From: Paenibacillus sp. FSL R7-0273
GTDB taxonomy: Bacteria; Bacillota; Bacilli; Paenibacillales; Paenibacillaceae
Length of the DNA: 64,000 bases
Direction of reading: 5' to 3'
NCBI RefSeq assembly: GCF_000758625.1
Contig: NZ_CP009283.1
Location: 4,599,501 to 4,663,500 of the forward strand
Shown: piece after piece, positions 35,056 through 43,425 of the stretch
Numbering within the stretch: the first letter of the stretch is position 1
Layout of the letters: every line of letters starts with the position of its first letter
Notes under the pieces: generated by a model
Seen by the model: only the letters and a program-made list of their open reading frames with translations
The model's database searches: none
Told to the model about the DNA's origin: nothing
Position numbers and translations under genes: made by a program

Positions 35056-36510
35056 TCAGGCCCGGGCCCGCTTGCTTTTGCGGATCGTAATCATCCTCCA
35101 GCCTGTAAGCAGCGCCGACACAAGACAAATTACCGAAGAGGTCATGAACACAACATGCATTCCCGACAGAAAAAGCTCAGGCCGCCCCTCAACCAGTCCG
35201 GTAACCCGGTAGCCTGCCTTGCTGCTCATCACATTGAACAGGATTGTGGTAGCGAGTGTAATACCAACCACCATTCCTACGTTGCGGACCAGTGAATTGA
35301 CACTGCCGGCTGAGCCAAGCTGGGTACGCGGCACCTTGCTCATAATCAGCGAATTGTTCGGTGACTGGAACAGGCCGCTGCCAACCCCAAGCATGGCAAT
35401 CCACACCCCAACCAGAATGACCGGGCTTCCCTCATGCAGCCGGGCTAGTCCAAACTGGGCAATTACCATCACCACCAGGCCGGCAAAGGTCAGAAATTCG
35501 GAACCGATTTTGTCGGAGAGCGCGCCGCTTAGCGGGGCAACAATAACCATCGAAATCGGGAAAAGCATCAGCAGAAAGCCGGCATAAAACGGCGACAGCC
35601 CCAGCATGTTCTGTGCATAGAACGGTGAAATGATATTGAAGCAGAAATTAGCCGCAAAGACCAGGAATGCGCACAGGATGCTCAGTGAGAAAAGAGAATT
35701 CTTGAACAGTGACAGCTGTAAAAGCGGTGCAGGGCTGCGCAGCTCGACAAGGAGAAAGGCGGCGAACGAAGCAGCTGCGGCAGCGAGGGCGGTGATAATC
35801 CTTACATCGCTATAGCCAAGCTGCTGTCCCAGCAGCAAGCCGGCAAACAGCGTAATGATAAAGAAAGAAAACAGCAGGCTGCCCGGCAGATCGATTTTTG
35901 ATCGTACCCGGACCAGGTCCTTAGGCAGCACCTTCATCCCCAGCACAATCGCAATCAGGCCAATCGGCACATTCACCCAGAAAATATATTCCCATCCCAG
36001 CGTAGACACAATGATTCCGCCCAGACTCGGACCGGCGATGCTGCCCAGCGACACAAAGGTCCCGATGAGACCAAGCGCCTTCCCCCGTTCATTAGCCGGG
36101 AAAATATCCGTTACAATCCCCTGGCTGTTCGCCATTGTCATCGAAGCGCCGACCGCCTGGATCACCCGGGAGATAATGAGAAACGGCAGATTGGTGCTGA
36201 AACCGCAGAGCAGAGACCCGATGATGAACACGATCGTCCCGATTCTAAAAATCCTGATCTTGCCGGCTATATCCCCCAGCTTGCCGAAGAACAGAATAAC
36301 GGCGCAAATGGCCATCAAATAACCGGTAGTGACCCATTCGACCTCGGCTACCGGCAGATTCAGCTGCTTCACCAGCACAGGCAGGGCAATGTTGACAATA
36401 CTCCCGTCCAGTGTGGACATAAAGGTAAACAAATTTAGCACAATAAGAATAATCCAGCGCTTCTTCTGAACCGCCGGATCATCCTGGTATGTAGCACTAA
36501 TAGAACTCAT
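35056..36510 (-). CDS. DHA2-type MFS drug exporter
   Basis: A 484-residue major facilitator with about 14 helices. STLDGSIVNIALPVLVKQL is the DHA2 TM1 motif, FGKLGDIAGKIRIFRIG is motif A, and TFVSLGSIAGPSLGGIIV is motif C. The ATG at 36510 follows AGAGGGTG; the 49 in-frame codons upstream cross the operator region and are not coding. It is divergent from a MarR regulator with two perfect palindromes between them. Confidence 0.92.
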   Translation of the reverse strand: MSSISATYQDDPAVQKKRWIILIVLNLFTFMSTLDGSIVNIALPVLVKQLNLPVAEVEWVTTGYLMAICAVILFFGKLGDIAGKIRIFRIGTIVFIIGSLLCGFSTNLPFLIISRVIQAVGASMTMANSQGIVTDIFPANERGKALGLIGTFVSLGSIAGPSLGGIIVSTLGWEYIFWVNVPIGLIAIVLGMKVLPKDLVRVRSKIDLPGSLLFSFFIITLFAGLLLGQQLGYSDVRIITALAAAAASFAAFLLVELRSPAPLLQLSLFKNSLFSLSILCAFLVFAANFCFNIISPFYAQNMLGLSPFYAGFLLMLFPISMVIVAPLSGALSDKIGSEFLTFAGLVVMVIAQFGLARLHEGSPVILVGVWIAMLGVGSGLFQSPNNSLIMSKVPRTQLGSAGSVNSLVRNVGMVVGITLATTILFNVMSSKAGYRVTGLVEGRPELFLSGMHVVFMTSSVICLVSALLTGWRMITIRKSKRARA

Positions 36511-36545
36511 AAAAAAACACCCTCTAGCATCCGTTTTTGAATATA

Positions 36546-36559
36546 GTTGCGTCCGCAAC
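36546..36559. promoter_or_regulatory. MarR-type operator 1
   Basis: The perfect palindrome GTTGCG-TC-CGCAAC lies 36 bp upstream of the exporter start. It shares both arms with a second palindrome at 36590, as expected for sites of one dimeric regulator. Confidence 0.75.
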
Positions 36560-36589
36560 AATTCACAATACCCAGTGTACAGCAAATTA

Positions 36590-36603
36590 GTTGCGTGCGC
36601 AAC
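36590..36603. promoter_or_regulatory. MarR-type operator 2
   Basis: The perfect palindrome GTTGCG-TG-CGCAAC has its centre 44 bp (about four helical turns) from operator 1, so two dimers would bind the same DNA face. Confidence 0.75.
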
Positions 36604-36672
36604 AACTTTAAGGTAAACTTTCAGCAAAGGCGGATAGCTTATACCGCACAAATGCAAAGAGGTGTGTCCGTA

Positions 36673-37101
36673 GTGAAAAAAGAACCGCTCGGCAAGCTCG
36701 TCGCTTACCTTCAGCGCCAGAATACCAAAATTCTAAGCAGGGAGCTTCAGCCGTACGGCCTTGGCAGCGGCGGACAGCACAGCTTCCTCAAGCTGATTCT
36801 CGGCAATCCCGGCATTACCCAGGATCAGATGACAAATGAAATGAAATTTGATAAAGCGACCACGGCCCGCTCGGTCAAGCACCTGGAGCAGCTTGGCTAT
36901 ATTGAACGCCAGCCCGATCCGAAGGACCGGCGCTCCTCCCACCTGTACCCTACTGCGAAGGCGCAGGCTTTTGCCCCTGAATTTCAGGCCATTCTGGACG
37001 GCCATAATGCCAGAATGACTGCCGGACTGACGGAGGAGGAGTCCGATACACTGGTGGCGCTGCTCCAGAAGGTCATCCGCAGCACCGAGAAGCTGACCTA
37101 G
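36673..37101 (+). CDS. MarR family transcriptional regulator
   Basis: A 142-residue winged-helix regulator. GITQDQMTNEMKFDKATTARSVK is the recognition region, LGYIERQPDPKDRRSSHLYPT the wing. The start is a GTG at 36673 behind AAAGAGG, not the longer frame from 36547, which would run through both operators. It is divergent from the DHA2 exporter and probably represses both genes. Confidence 0.93.
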   Translation: MKKEPLGKLVAYLQRQNTKILSRELQPYGLGSGGQHSFLKLILGNPGITQDQMTNEMKFDKATTARSVKHLEQLGYIERQPDPKDRRSSHLYPTAKAQAFAPEFQAILDGHNARMTAGLTEEESDTLVALLQKVIRSTEKLT

Positions 37102-37193
37102 CTGAAGCCCCCCACTATGTTACCGGCTGCGCCGCTATGTGGGACATACACCTGCCTCCAATTTTACTCAGTCGGCCCTGCTGGAGTGGGATG

Positions 37194-37517
37194 AGAGGCA
37201 GTTTTGCCTCTCATTTCGCTCGTTTGGCCTGCCGGGGCGGAATCAGAGGCAGTTTTGCCTCTCATTTTGCTCGTTTGGCCTGCCGGGGCGGAATCAGAGG
37301 CATTTTTGCCTCTCTTTTCGCTCATTTGGCCTGCCGGGGCGGAATCAGAGGCAGTTTTGCCTCTCATTTTTCTCGTTTGGCCTGCCGGGGCAGAATCAGA
37401 GGCAGTTTTGCCTCTCATTTTGCTCGTTTGGCCTGCCGGGGCGGAATCAGAGGCAGTTTTGCCTCTCATTTCGCTCATTTGGCCTGCCGGGGCGGAATCA
37501 GAGGCAGTTTTGCCTCT
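37194..37517. repeat. 51-bp tandem repeat array B (same hairpin core as array A)
   Basis: Seven hairpins AGAGGCA-GTTT-TGCCTCT (one with ATTT) begin at 37194, 37245, 37296, 37347, 37398, 37449 and 37500, exactly 51 bp apart. After the core come CATTT (CTTTT in one unit) and a 28-bp segment of the type CGCTCGTTTGGCCTGCCGGG-GCGGAATC. Units are 90-100 percent identical. The first 23 bp match array A but the other 28 bp do not. Frames are open throughout on both strands without any ribosome site. The array fills the 431-bp gap between the MarR and DUF1796 genes. Confidence 0.95.
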
Positions 37518-37532
37518 AGCCTCAACCGCTGC

Positions 37533-38177
37533 TCACATCAGGCTGATGCCATCCAGAATATAATCCCAAGTAACGTTATCTCCTGCCCGGTTCGGAATGC
37601 TGAGCGAGCAGATGCCCGGGTATCCCCAGCCGTTGTTAAGCACACCGTCCAGTTCGTCTACCCCGTTCACAATCAGGATAAGAAATTCTCCTCCCGTCAA
37701 GGAGCCCAGCACCTGCCGGAGCGCAGCGGCCTCTTCATACGTGCTGCCCCAGCGGATGAACAGAGTCCGGCGGCTGGCGGCAAGCTGGTCCAGGAGGCGC
37801 TGGCTGCGCAGCTCGATTTTACTTTTAAAGCCGGGGTAAACCGCACTCCAATCCTGTCCTTCCAGCACCGGGAAATCATGGACTGAGATAACATTGTAAT
37901 GAAAGTCCTTGATAAAATAGGATTTGACCGGCATAACCACTTCATTCTCCACAAATACATCATTGCCATCGACCGGCGACATATTCTCAAGCTCCATATA
38001 ACCCGCAAAACGGCTGCTCAGCAGCCTGTTCACATCTGTAAGCGATAAGGAAACGACCCAGTCCAGCGGAGAAGAGAAGGTTCTGAGGCCTTTTCTCCGC
38101 AAATGAGCCGCAGGCTCACAGGAACTGCCCAGACTGACAATACAGTCATAGGCTCCTTTTATTTCGCCCAAATCCAT
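37533..38177 (-). CDS. DUF1796 family protein (putative papain-like cysteine peptidase)
   Basis: A 214-residue protein of the DUF1796 family. YDCIVSLGSSCEPAAHLRRKGLR contains the conserved Cys after GSS, and FSSPLDWVVS and SVHDF (a His candidate) are family hallmarks; the family is predicted to be papain-like. Experimental function is unknown. The ATG at 38177 follows GGTGGGG; a GTG at 38186 is possible. Its stop is 16 bp from the end of repeat array B, so its transcript would run into those hairpins. Confidence 0.85.
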   Translation of the reverse strand: MDLGEIKGAYDCIVSLGSSCEPAAHLRRKGLRTFSSPLDWVVSLSLTDVNRLLSSRFAGYMELENMSPVDGNDVFVENEVVMPVKSYFIKDFHYNVISVHDFPVLEGQDWSAVYPGFKSKIELRSQRLLDQLAASRRTLFIRWGSTYEEAAALRQVLGSLTGGEFLILIVNGVDELDGVLNNGWGYPGICSLSIPNRAGDNVTWDYILDGISLM

Positions 38178-38255
38178 TTGCCTCACCCCACCAAGTTATT
38201 TCTATAGTAAATGCTCGCGGCTGCTGAAAGGATTGGATGAGAGATCAAGTTTCTT

Positions 38256-38284
38256 TTGCCCAAACCGCAAAAAACGGTTAAAAT
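38256..38284 (+). promoter_or_regulatory. Promoter of the DHA1 transporter, with palindromic spacer
   Basis: TTGCCC (38256-38261), 17 bases, TAAAAT (38279-38284). The spacer carries an inverted repeat AACCG-N7-CGGTT (38263-38279), a possible operator. Confidence 0.55.
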
Positions 38285-38359
38285 GTAAACCTGTATGAAA
38301 ACACATGAAAAACCACTGTAAACCATGATTATTTAAAAAGGAGTGTCAGCACAAGCATC

Positions 38360-39595
38360 ATGACGAACCATTCAGCCAACAGCCTCCACAGTATGCCAAA
38401 GCAAACCAAAGAACGTTTCCCGCTGTCGCTTCTCTGCCTGACCCTCGGTGCCTTTGCCATCGGCATGACCGAGTTCATCATTATGGGGCTGCTCCCCAAT
38501 GTCGCCAGTGATCTCGGTGTGACCATCCCGCAGGCCGGCCAGCTCATTACCAGCTACGCGCTTGGTGTTGCTATCGGGGCACCTATCCTGACGGTATTTA
38601 CCCACAAGCTGCCGCAGAAAAAGCTGCTCGTTATCCTGATGGGCATCTTCATCCTGGGCAATGCAGTATCTGTAATTGCGCCTACCTATCTGCTGCTGAT
38701 TATCGCCAGAGTGCTGACAGCCTTTGCACACGGCACTTTTCTGGGTGTCGGGACTATTATCGCCGCCAGACTGGTGCACCCGGACAAGCGGGCCGGGGCC
38801 GTATCGGTTGTGCTGGCCGGACTGACTGTCGCGAACATTATCGGTGTTCCGTTTGGAACCTTTATCGGCCAGCAGCTCGGCTGGCGTGCCTCCTTCGGTG
38901 CCATTACGGTGCTTGGCATCATTTCATTATTCGGCATCGTCCGGTTCATCCCGGTCATTGTCCAGCAGGAAACGGCCAATCTCCGCGAGCAGGTGCGGGG
39001 TCTTTTGAATCCGCAGGTGCTCCTGATTCTGCTGACCGGAGCCCTAGGTTGCGGAAGCCTGTTCTCACTGTTCACGTACATTACACCAATGCTGCAGGGC
39101 ATTACGGGCTTTGCCGAGCAGAGTGTGACCTGGATTCTGGTATTGTTCGGGGTGGGTGTCACGCTCGGCAACATTGCAGGCGGCAAGCTGGCTGACTGGA
39201 AGCTGATGCCCTCACTGATGGTTAACTTCGCAGTGCTTGCAGCTGTCATCTCCACTCTTACCGTAACCATGAGCCATCCTGTGCTGGCGGTCAGCAACAT
39301 TTTTCTGTGGGGAATCGCCGCCTTCGGCATTATGCCTGGCATCCAGCTGCGGATTATGAATCTGGCGCACAAAGCCCCGCTGCTGGCCACAACCTCCAGC
39401 CACTCTGCGCTAAATCTGGGCAATGCGGCCGGAGCTTATCTGGGCGGGGCCGCAATTAACTCGTTCGGCTTGACCTCCATTCCCTGGCTGTCGGCAGCCC
39501 TGGCCGTCCTGGCTCTGGCGGGTGCCTGGTTCAGCTATGCATCTACTAGAGGTAGAGCCTCTGGTGCAGCTAAGAGTGATGCTTCTGCTGCATAG
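38360..39595 (+). CDS. DHA1-type MFS transporter (AraJ/YdhP-like)
   Basis: A 411-residue major facilitator with 12 helices. LTLGAFAIGMTEFIIMGLLPNVA is the signature first helix of the AraJ/YdhP/PbuE group; motif A-like FTHKLPQKKLLV and SHSALNLGNAAGAYLGG follow. Members export sugars, purine analogues or drugs; the substrate here is unclear. AAAGGAG lies 16 bases before the ATG at 38360, so M12 (38393) is less likely. A single gene with a clear promoter and terminator. Confidence 0.9.
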   Translation: MTNHSANSLHSMPKQTKERFPLSLLCLTLGAFAIGMTEFIIMGLLPNVASDLGVTIPQAGQLITSYALGVAIGAPILTVFTHKLPQKKLLVILMGIFILGNAVSVIAPTYLLLIIARVLTAFAHGTFLGVGTIIAARLVHPDKRAGAVSVVLAGLTVANIIGVPFGTFIGQQLGWRASFGAITVLGIISLFGIVRFIPVIVQQETANLREQVRGLLNPQVLLILLTGALGCGSLFSLFTYITPMLQGITGFAEQSVTWILVLFGVGVTLGNIAGGKLADWKLMPSLMVNFAVLAAVISTLTVTMSHPVLAVSNIFLWGIAAFGIMPGIQLRIMNLAHKAPLLATTSSHSALNLGNAAGAYLGGAAINSFGLTSIPWLSAALAVLALAGAWFSYASTRGRASGAAKSDASAA

Positions 39596-39639
39596 ATAAA
39601 TTGGTTGCTTAACAGCTTCAGTTACAAAGTACCATTAGG

Positions 39640-39681
39640 AAAAAGACCGGAATCTCCTGAGCGGGGGATTCCGGGCTTTTT
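39640..39681 (+). terminator. Terminator after the DHA1 transporter
   Basis: AAAAAG-A-CCGGAATC pairs with GATTCCGG-GCTTTTT around a 12-base loop. Confidence 0.85.
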
Positions 39682-39830
39682 GTTTGGGAGTTGCAGCAGC
39701 GGAGGAGTGCAGCACTGGGGACTGGCAACTCAGCGCAGAAGGAGGAGAGGCCGTGGCATGTAAAATGCCTATATCCCCTCGCTTCGGGCTATCCCGCTGC
39801 CTGATACTCATCTTTGATTCAATACTGTAT

Positions 39831-40015
39831 GGTCTAACGGACTCAAATGACGTTAAAGTAAGAAAAACGGGCACTTCCGCAGTCTAACGGACTCCAGCGC
39901 CGTTATTATGGCAGAAATGCCCGTTTTGAGCCGCAGCGAACACAAATAAAGTCACCTCGGTCCGTTAGCGGTAGAAATAGCAGTTTTACTGCAAGATAAG
40001 GGCGCTGGTGTCCGT
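39831..40015. repeat. Intergenic element with repeated TCTAACGGACTC and GTCCGTT motifs
   Basis: TCTAACGGACTC occurs at 39833 and again 50 bp later at 39883. GTCCGTTAGCGG (from about 39961) and GTCCGTTTAGC (from about 40010) are inverted relatives. AAAACGGGCA and TGCCCGTTTT form a further inverted pair. No ribosome site or conserved frame is seen. It is part of a 679-bp gene-free gap, so I regard it as non-coding repetitive DNA. Confidence 0.6.
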
Positions 40016-40033
40016 TTAGCTTAGTGTGTAGTC

Positions 40034-40180
40034 GTGCTGGGTAGTGCTGAGTTAGTGCTGAGTTAGTGCTGAGTTAGTGCCGGGTTAGTATCGGGTAGTG
40101 CTGAGTTGCTGCTGGATTGGTGCTAGGTAGTGCTGGAAAGTGCCGGGTAGTGCCGGGCGGTGTTGAGTTAATGTCGGGGC
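40034..40180. repeat. Degenerate 10-11 bp tandem repeat (GTGCTGAGTTA)
   Basis: About 13 consecutive units of GTGCTGAGTTA or GTGC(T/C)GGGTA occur, with lengths alternating between 10 and 11 bp; the first few are nearly identical and later ones drift. The unit equals one DNA helical turn. A 66-codon frame on the minus strand is only a translation of the repeat. It lies immediately downstream of the ABC operon's last gene. Confidence 0.75.
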
Positions 40181-40274
40181 ACCGCCGCGTCGGTGTTAGG
40201 TCAACTCGGGGGCAACCACAGGGCAGTATTGGACGCCAGTATTGAACGGCCCTGCCATGCTCACTCCTCTTCAT

Positions 40275-41945
40275 TCACCGGCCCGCCCCGTCAACCGCCC
40301 CCGCCACCTCCTGCGTAATCCGCTCCCCGCCCAGGCGCTTCCATTCCTGTACAAACTCATCGAATGCGCTCAGCGGCGTCTCGCCGACGATGATGTTCAG
40401 AAAGGTCTCGCTCTCCAGCGTCTGCAGCTTCGGCCATAGGCCCGGCATGCTGGGGGTGCTGCCGTAGAATACGCTGTGCACCTCTTCAATCGCCGTTGAA
40501 GTGAGGACGGCTGCACCATATTTATAAGCGTTGGTAGCTTTCCAGCCTTCAAGGTTCTTCTTGGGCTGCTCCTCTTCCGCAATCCAGCGGTCATAGAGCA
40601 GCCTGGTGTCCGGGTCGAGCAGCTCCGGATCGATCTTGCCGTGCAGCGCCTGCTGCACATCGGTGTAGTGCTGCTCAATCGCCCCGCTGTAGTCGATCAG
40701 CAGGTCAAACGGATAATAGGCGCGCGGCTGGATGCCGGTCTCTGACGAGAAGTCATCGAGCGCTTTGACCTCTGCGGTGTTCGGGTCGCGTCTTCTCTCC
40801 AGCCGGGTGAATACGTTCAGCAGCTTCACCACAGCCTCGGGGTGCTCGTAGCCCTTGCGGACCACGAGATAGCGGTCCGTAGGCGCCGCCATATGGGCAA
40901 CGAACTTGCCGCTTGAGTCCAGCGGCGCTGCAAAAGCCCGCCACTCCGCCCTGGTATCTGCAGCCACCGCCTCAGACAGCGGGTAATACGGCATCCACCA
41001 CGGTCCGAAGAACATCCCGGACTGCCCGGCGATGATCGGCTCCTGGGTCTCTTTATACAGGGCAAAGCCCGGATCAATCAGCCCCTGCTTATACCAGTCA
41101 GCGAGCTTGCCGAGTGCGGCCTTGGTCTCAGGGGTAATAGATCCGTAAACAACCGAGCCGCTGCTGTCCTTAATCCAGTTGGTCGGAAAAGAATGGAACG
41201 CGCTGAATACGGCATCCAGCCCGTTGATATGCGGCTTCGCCCCGTAGATGATATTTTTGTAGGCGCTGAGCCCGGTGGTATCGCGCTTGCCGTTGCCGTC
41301 AGGGTCCTGCTGGGTGAACGCCCTGGCAATCCGTTCAATATCCCCGAAAGTAGACGGACCCGGAAGCTCCAGCCGGTCCAGCCAGTCCTGGCGGACCCAC
41401 AGCAGCATCGGGGAATCGGCCCGGATCGCCACATTCGGCAGGCCATACAGCCTGCCGCCGCGTGAAGCATCCGCCAGTGCCCGGCCCCCCGTAGAATCGT
41501 ACATATCCTTGATCAGCTCTGAGCCGTACTGCCCGAAAACCTCAGTCAGATCGGCAATCATTCCGCTGTCCATCAGCTTTTTTAACTGATCCCGGTCAAC
41601 CACCATCGCATCCGGCAGGTCGTTGCTGTCAATCGCCAGCTGCGCTTTTTGCGTATACGTCTCCTCGCCCTTTGCCTCCCAGGAGTGTGTGACCCTGATG
41701 TTCGTCCGGCTCTCCAGATAACGGGAAATCGGATTATTATCGTTGCTGTCCCCGTTATTCAGCCGGGCATCGGGCACCTTGAAGCCGATCCGCATCGTAA
41801 CCGGCTGCTCATATCTGCCGTAAGCCGCAGCTTCGGCAGCATCGGGCACCGGAGCCTCGGCATCCGGACCGGTCCGGTCACCGCTGCAGCCCTGCAGCAT
41901 GAGCGCCGCCAGTATAACAAGCATGAACCTTAAGCTATGCTTCAT
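40275..41945 (-). CDS. Extracellular solute-binding lipoprotein (second of the ABC operon)
   Basis: A 556-residue lipoprotein. Signal peptide MKHSLRFMLVILAALMLQGC ends with a lipobox (LQGC, Cys20), followed by an acidic linker and a type-1 binding-protein fold (WVRQDWLDRLELPGPSTFGDI, GKLADWYKQGLIDPGFAL, MFFGPWWMPYYPL). It resembles the large LipO/YtcQ-like proteins of Paenibacillus that bind oligosaccharides. The ATG at 41945 follows AAAGGATG. It lies 82 bp downstream of the AraC-type regulator as the last gene. The operon already has a binding protein at 45284, so this may be an auxiliary or signalling receptor. Confidence 0.9.
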   Translation of the reverse strand: MKHSLRFMLVILAALMLQGCSGDRTGPDAEAPVPDAAEAAAYGRYEQPVTMRIGFKVPDARLNNGDSNDNNPISRYLESRTNIRVTHSWEAKGEETYTQKAQLAIDSNDLPDAMVVDRDQLKKLMDSGMIADLTEVFGQYGSELIKDMYDSTGGRALADASRGGRLYGLPNVAIRADSPMLLWVRQDWLDRLELPGPSTFGDIERIARAFTQQDPDGNGKRDTTGLSAYKNIIYGAKPHINGLDAVFSAFHSFPTNWIKDSSGSVVYGSITPETKAALGKLADWYKQGLIDPGFALYKETQEPIIAGQSGMFFGPWWMPYYPLSEAVAADTRAEWRAFAAPLDSSGKFVAHMAAPTDRYLVVRKGYEHPEAVVKLLNVFTRLERRRDPNTAEVKALDDFSSETGIQPRAYYPFDLLIDYSGAIEQHYTDVQQALHGKIDPELLDPDTRLLYDRWIAEEEQPKKNLEGWKATNAYKYGAAVLTSTAIEEVHSVFYGSTPSMPGLWPKLQTLESETFLNIIVGETPLSAFDEFVQEWKRLGGERITQEVAGAVDGAGR

Positions 41946-42027
41946 AGCCCCATCCTTTCTGCACGGCAGCGGCATGGCAGCCGGCCAGTAGCGGGCCAGC
42001 ATGAACAAGCAGGTGTACCGCCCTTAC

Positions 42028-43425
42028 TCACAGCTTCGCTCCTTGCGCGCGGTATTCGCTAGGCAGCCGGCCAACCCGTTCCCGGAACAGCCTGCTGAAG
42101 TACCGGTCGTCCTCAAAGCCTGAGCGGCAGGCGATCTCATGCACCGGATGAGTCGTCTCCAGCAGCAGCGACTTGGCCAGCTCCAGCCGCATCCCACGCA
42201 GCACCTCGCCGAAGCTCTCCCCCGCGAAGCGGGCAAAGCACTGGCTGAAGTACCCCCGGCTCATATTGATATGGGCCGCTACATCGCCCTGGTTGATTTT
42301 ACGGCCGGCGTTCTGCTTCATGTACAGGACAGCGCGGATCAGGCAGAACATGACCTCTTTGCTCAGTCCGAGCTCGATCATCCGCCGCTGGACATGTCCG
42401 GCAAACTCCCGGAGCCAGGGCTTCCAGCCGCACCAGCTTATGTTACCGTCGGCGGAAGCCGCAAGCTCAGCTGCCTCTGCGGGGCTAAGCAGCAGCGGGC
42501 TCCAGCTCTTCAGCAGCGAATGCCCGAAGTCCGCTACCGCCTCAGTAGCAGGCCGGCACAGCAGCACTTCCGCAGTGAAGCTGTCCCAGTCTCCCCGCTC
42601 AAGCGCCCATCTGAGCTGATGCCCCGACGCCGGAAACGGCGCCTCCCCGGCCGCCCCCTCCGCTGCCAGCGCAAGCTCCGCATAATCAAGCCTAGGCGGT
42701 AACTCTTCGCCGCCGTAATAGAACAGCGCCAGGCGCGCCGCCTTGCCCAGCACCTGCTCCAGCTCCCGGCACGGCCTGCCCTGCAGTCCGCTGACCAGCG
42801 CCGCCTGCCAGCGTCCTGCCGGCAGGGCAGCCAGCTCACGCTGGAGCCCCTCACCACTCAGACGCCCCTGCAGCGGCACAATCCACTGCCCCTGCAGGGC
42901 AATCAGCGGCTGATTCTTCGCCAGGGGGAGCTGGAACAGCTCCTCTTCGCTCTCCTGCCCCTTCAGCGGCACCAGGAGCAGCGCTCTGTCCGCAGCCAGG
43001 CCGGCGGCACCCTCCCTCCGGCTGAGAGATTCCCGCGCGGTGTCCTCCCACCTTACCCGTTCGACCAGTCGGCTGATTGTCGCGTCTGCGTTCTCCACCT
43101 CGAGCAGCGTTTTAACAATATAATCGACAGCCCCCAGCCGCAGCGCTTCCTGCACATAGTCGAATTCATGATGGCAGGTCAGCACGACACAGCGGATAGC
43201 CGGAAACTGCTGCCTCACCTGCCGGATCAGCTCAAAGCCGGACATGCCCGGCATTGTAATATCCACGAACAGCAGATCGGCCTCCTGCTCACGGAGCAGC
43301 GCCAGCGCCGCATTGCCGTCCCCGGCTTCACCGGTAATCACCACTCCGAAGGATAGCCAGTCAATCAGCGAAATAAAGCCCTTGCGCACCAGCCGCTCAT
43401 CATCGACCACAATTGCTTTAATCAT
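42028..43425 (-). CDS. AraC-type response regulator (YesN-like)
   Basis: A 465-residue regulator. The N-terminal receiver has VVDDERLVRKGF, phosphoacceptor Asp in LLFVDITMPGMSG and Lys in DYIVKTLLE. A long variable middle follows, then a C-terminal AraC HTH pair (INQGDVAAHINMSRGYFSQCF; VHEIACRSGFEDDRYFSRLF). The ATG at 43425 lies 5 bases after AAGGAGG inside the kinase gene and overlaps its last 8 bases. With the kinase it forms a YesMN-type pair that probably activates the ABC operon in response to substrate. Confidence 0.94.
   Translation of the reverse strand: MIKAIVVDDERLVRKGFISLIDWLSFGVVITGEAGDGNAALALLREQEADLLFVDITMPGMSGFELIRQVRQQFPAIRCVVLTCHHEFDYVQEALRLGAVDYIVKTLLEVENADATISRLVERVRWEDTARESLSRREGAAGLAADRALLLVPLKGQESEEELFQLPLAKNQPLIALQGQWIVPLQGRLSGEGLQRELAALPAGRWQAALVSGLQGRPCRELEQVLGKAARLALFYYGGEELPPRLDYAELALAAEGAAGEAPFPASGHQLRWALERGDWDSFTAEVLLCRPATEAVADFGHSLLKSWSPLLLSPAEAAELAASADGNISWCGWKPWLREFAGHVQRRMIELGLSKEVMFCLIRAVLYMKQNAGRKINQGDVAAHINMSRGYFSQCFARFAGESFGEVLRGMRLELAKSLLLETTHPVHEIACRSGFEDDRYFSRLFRERVGRLPSEYRAQGAKL

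Noticed and set aside
37164..37478. Open frames across array B on both strands
   Set aside because: All derive from the 51-bp repeat; no start signal, and no conserved protein pattern beyond the repeat.
37194..37517. CRISPR array
   Set aside because: Units are contiguous 51-bp repeats without unique spacers, and no cas genes are nearby.
40074..40274. A 66-codon minus-strand frame
   Set aside because: It translates the 10-11 bp repeat region; no start signal.
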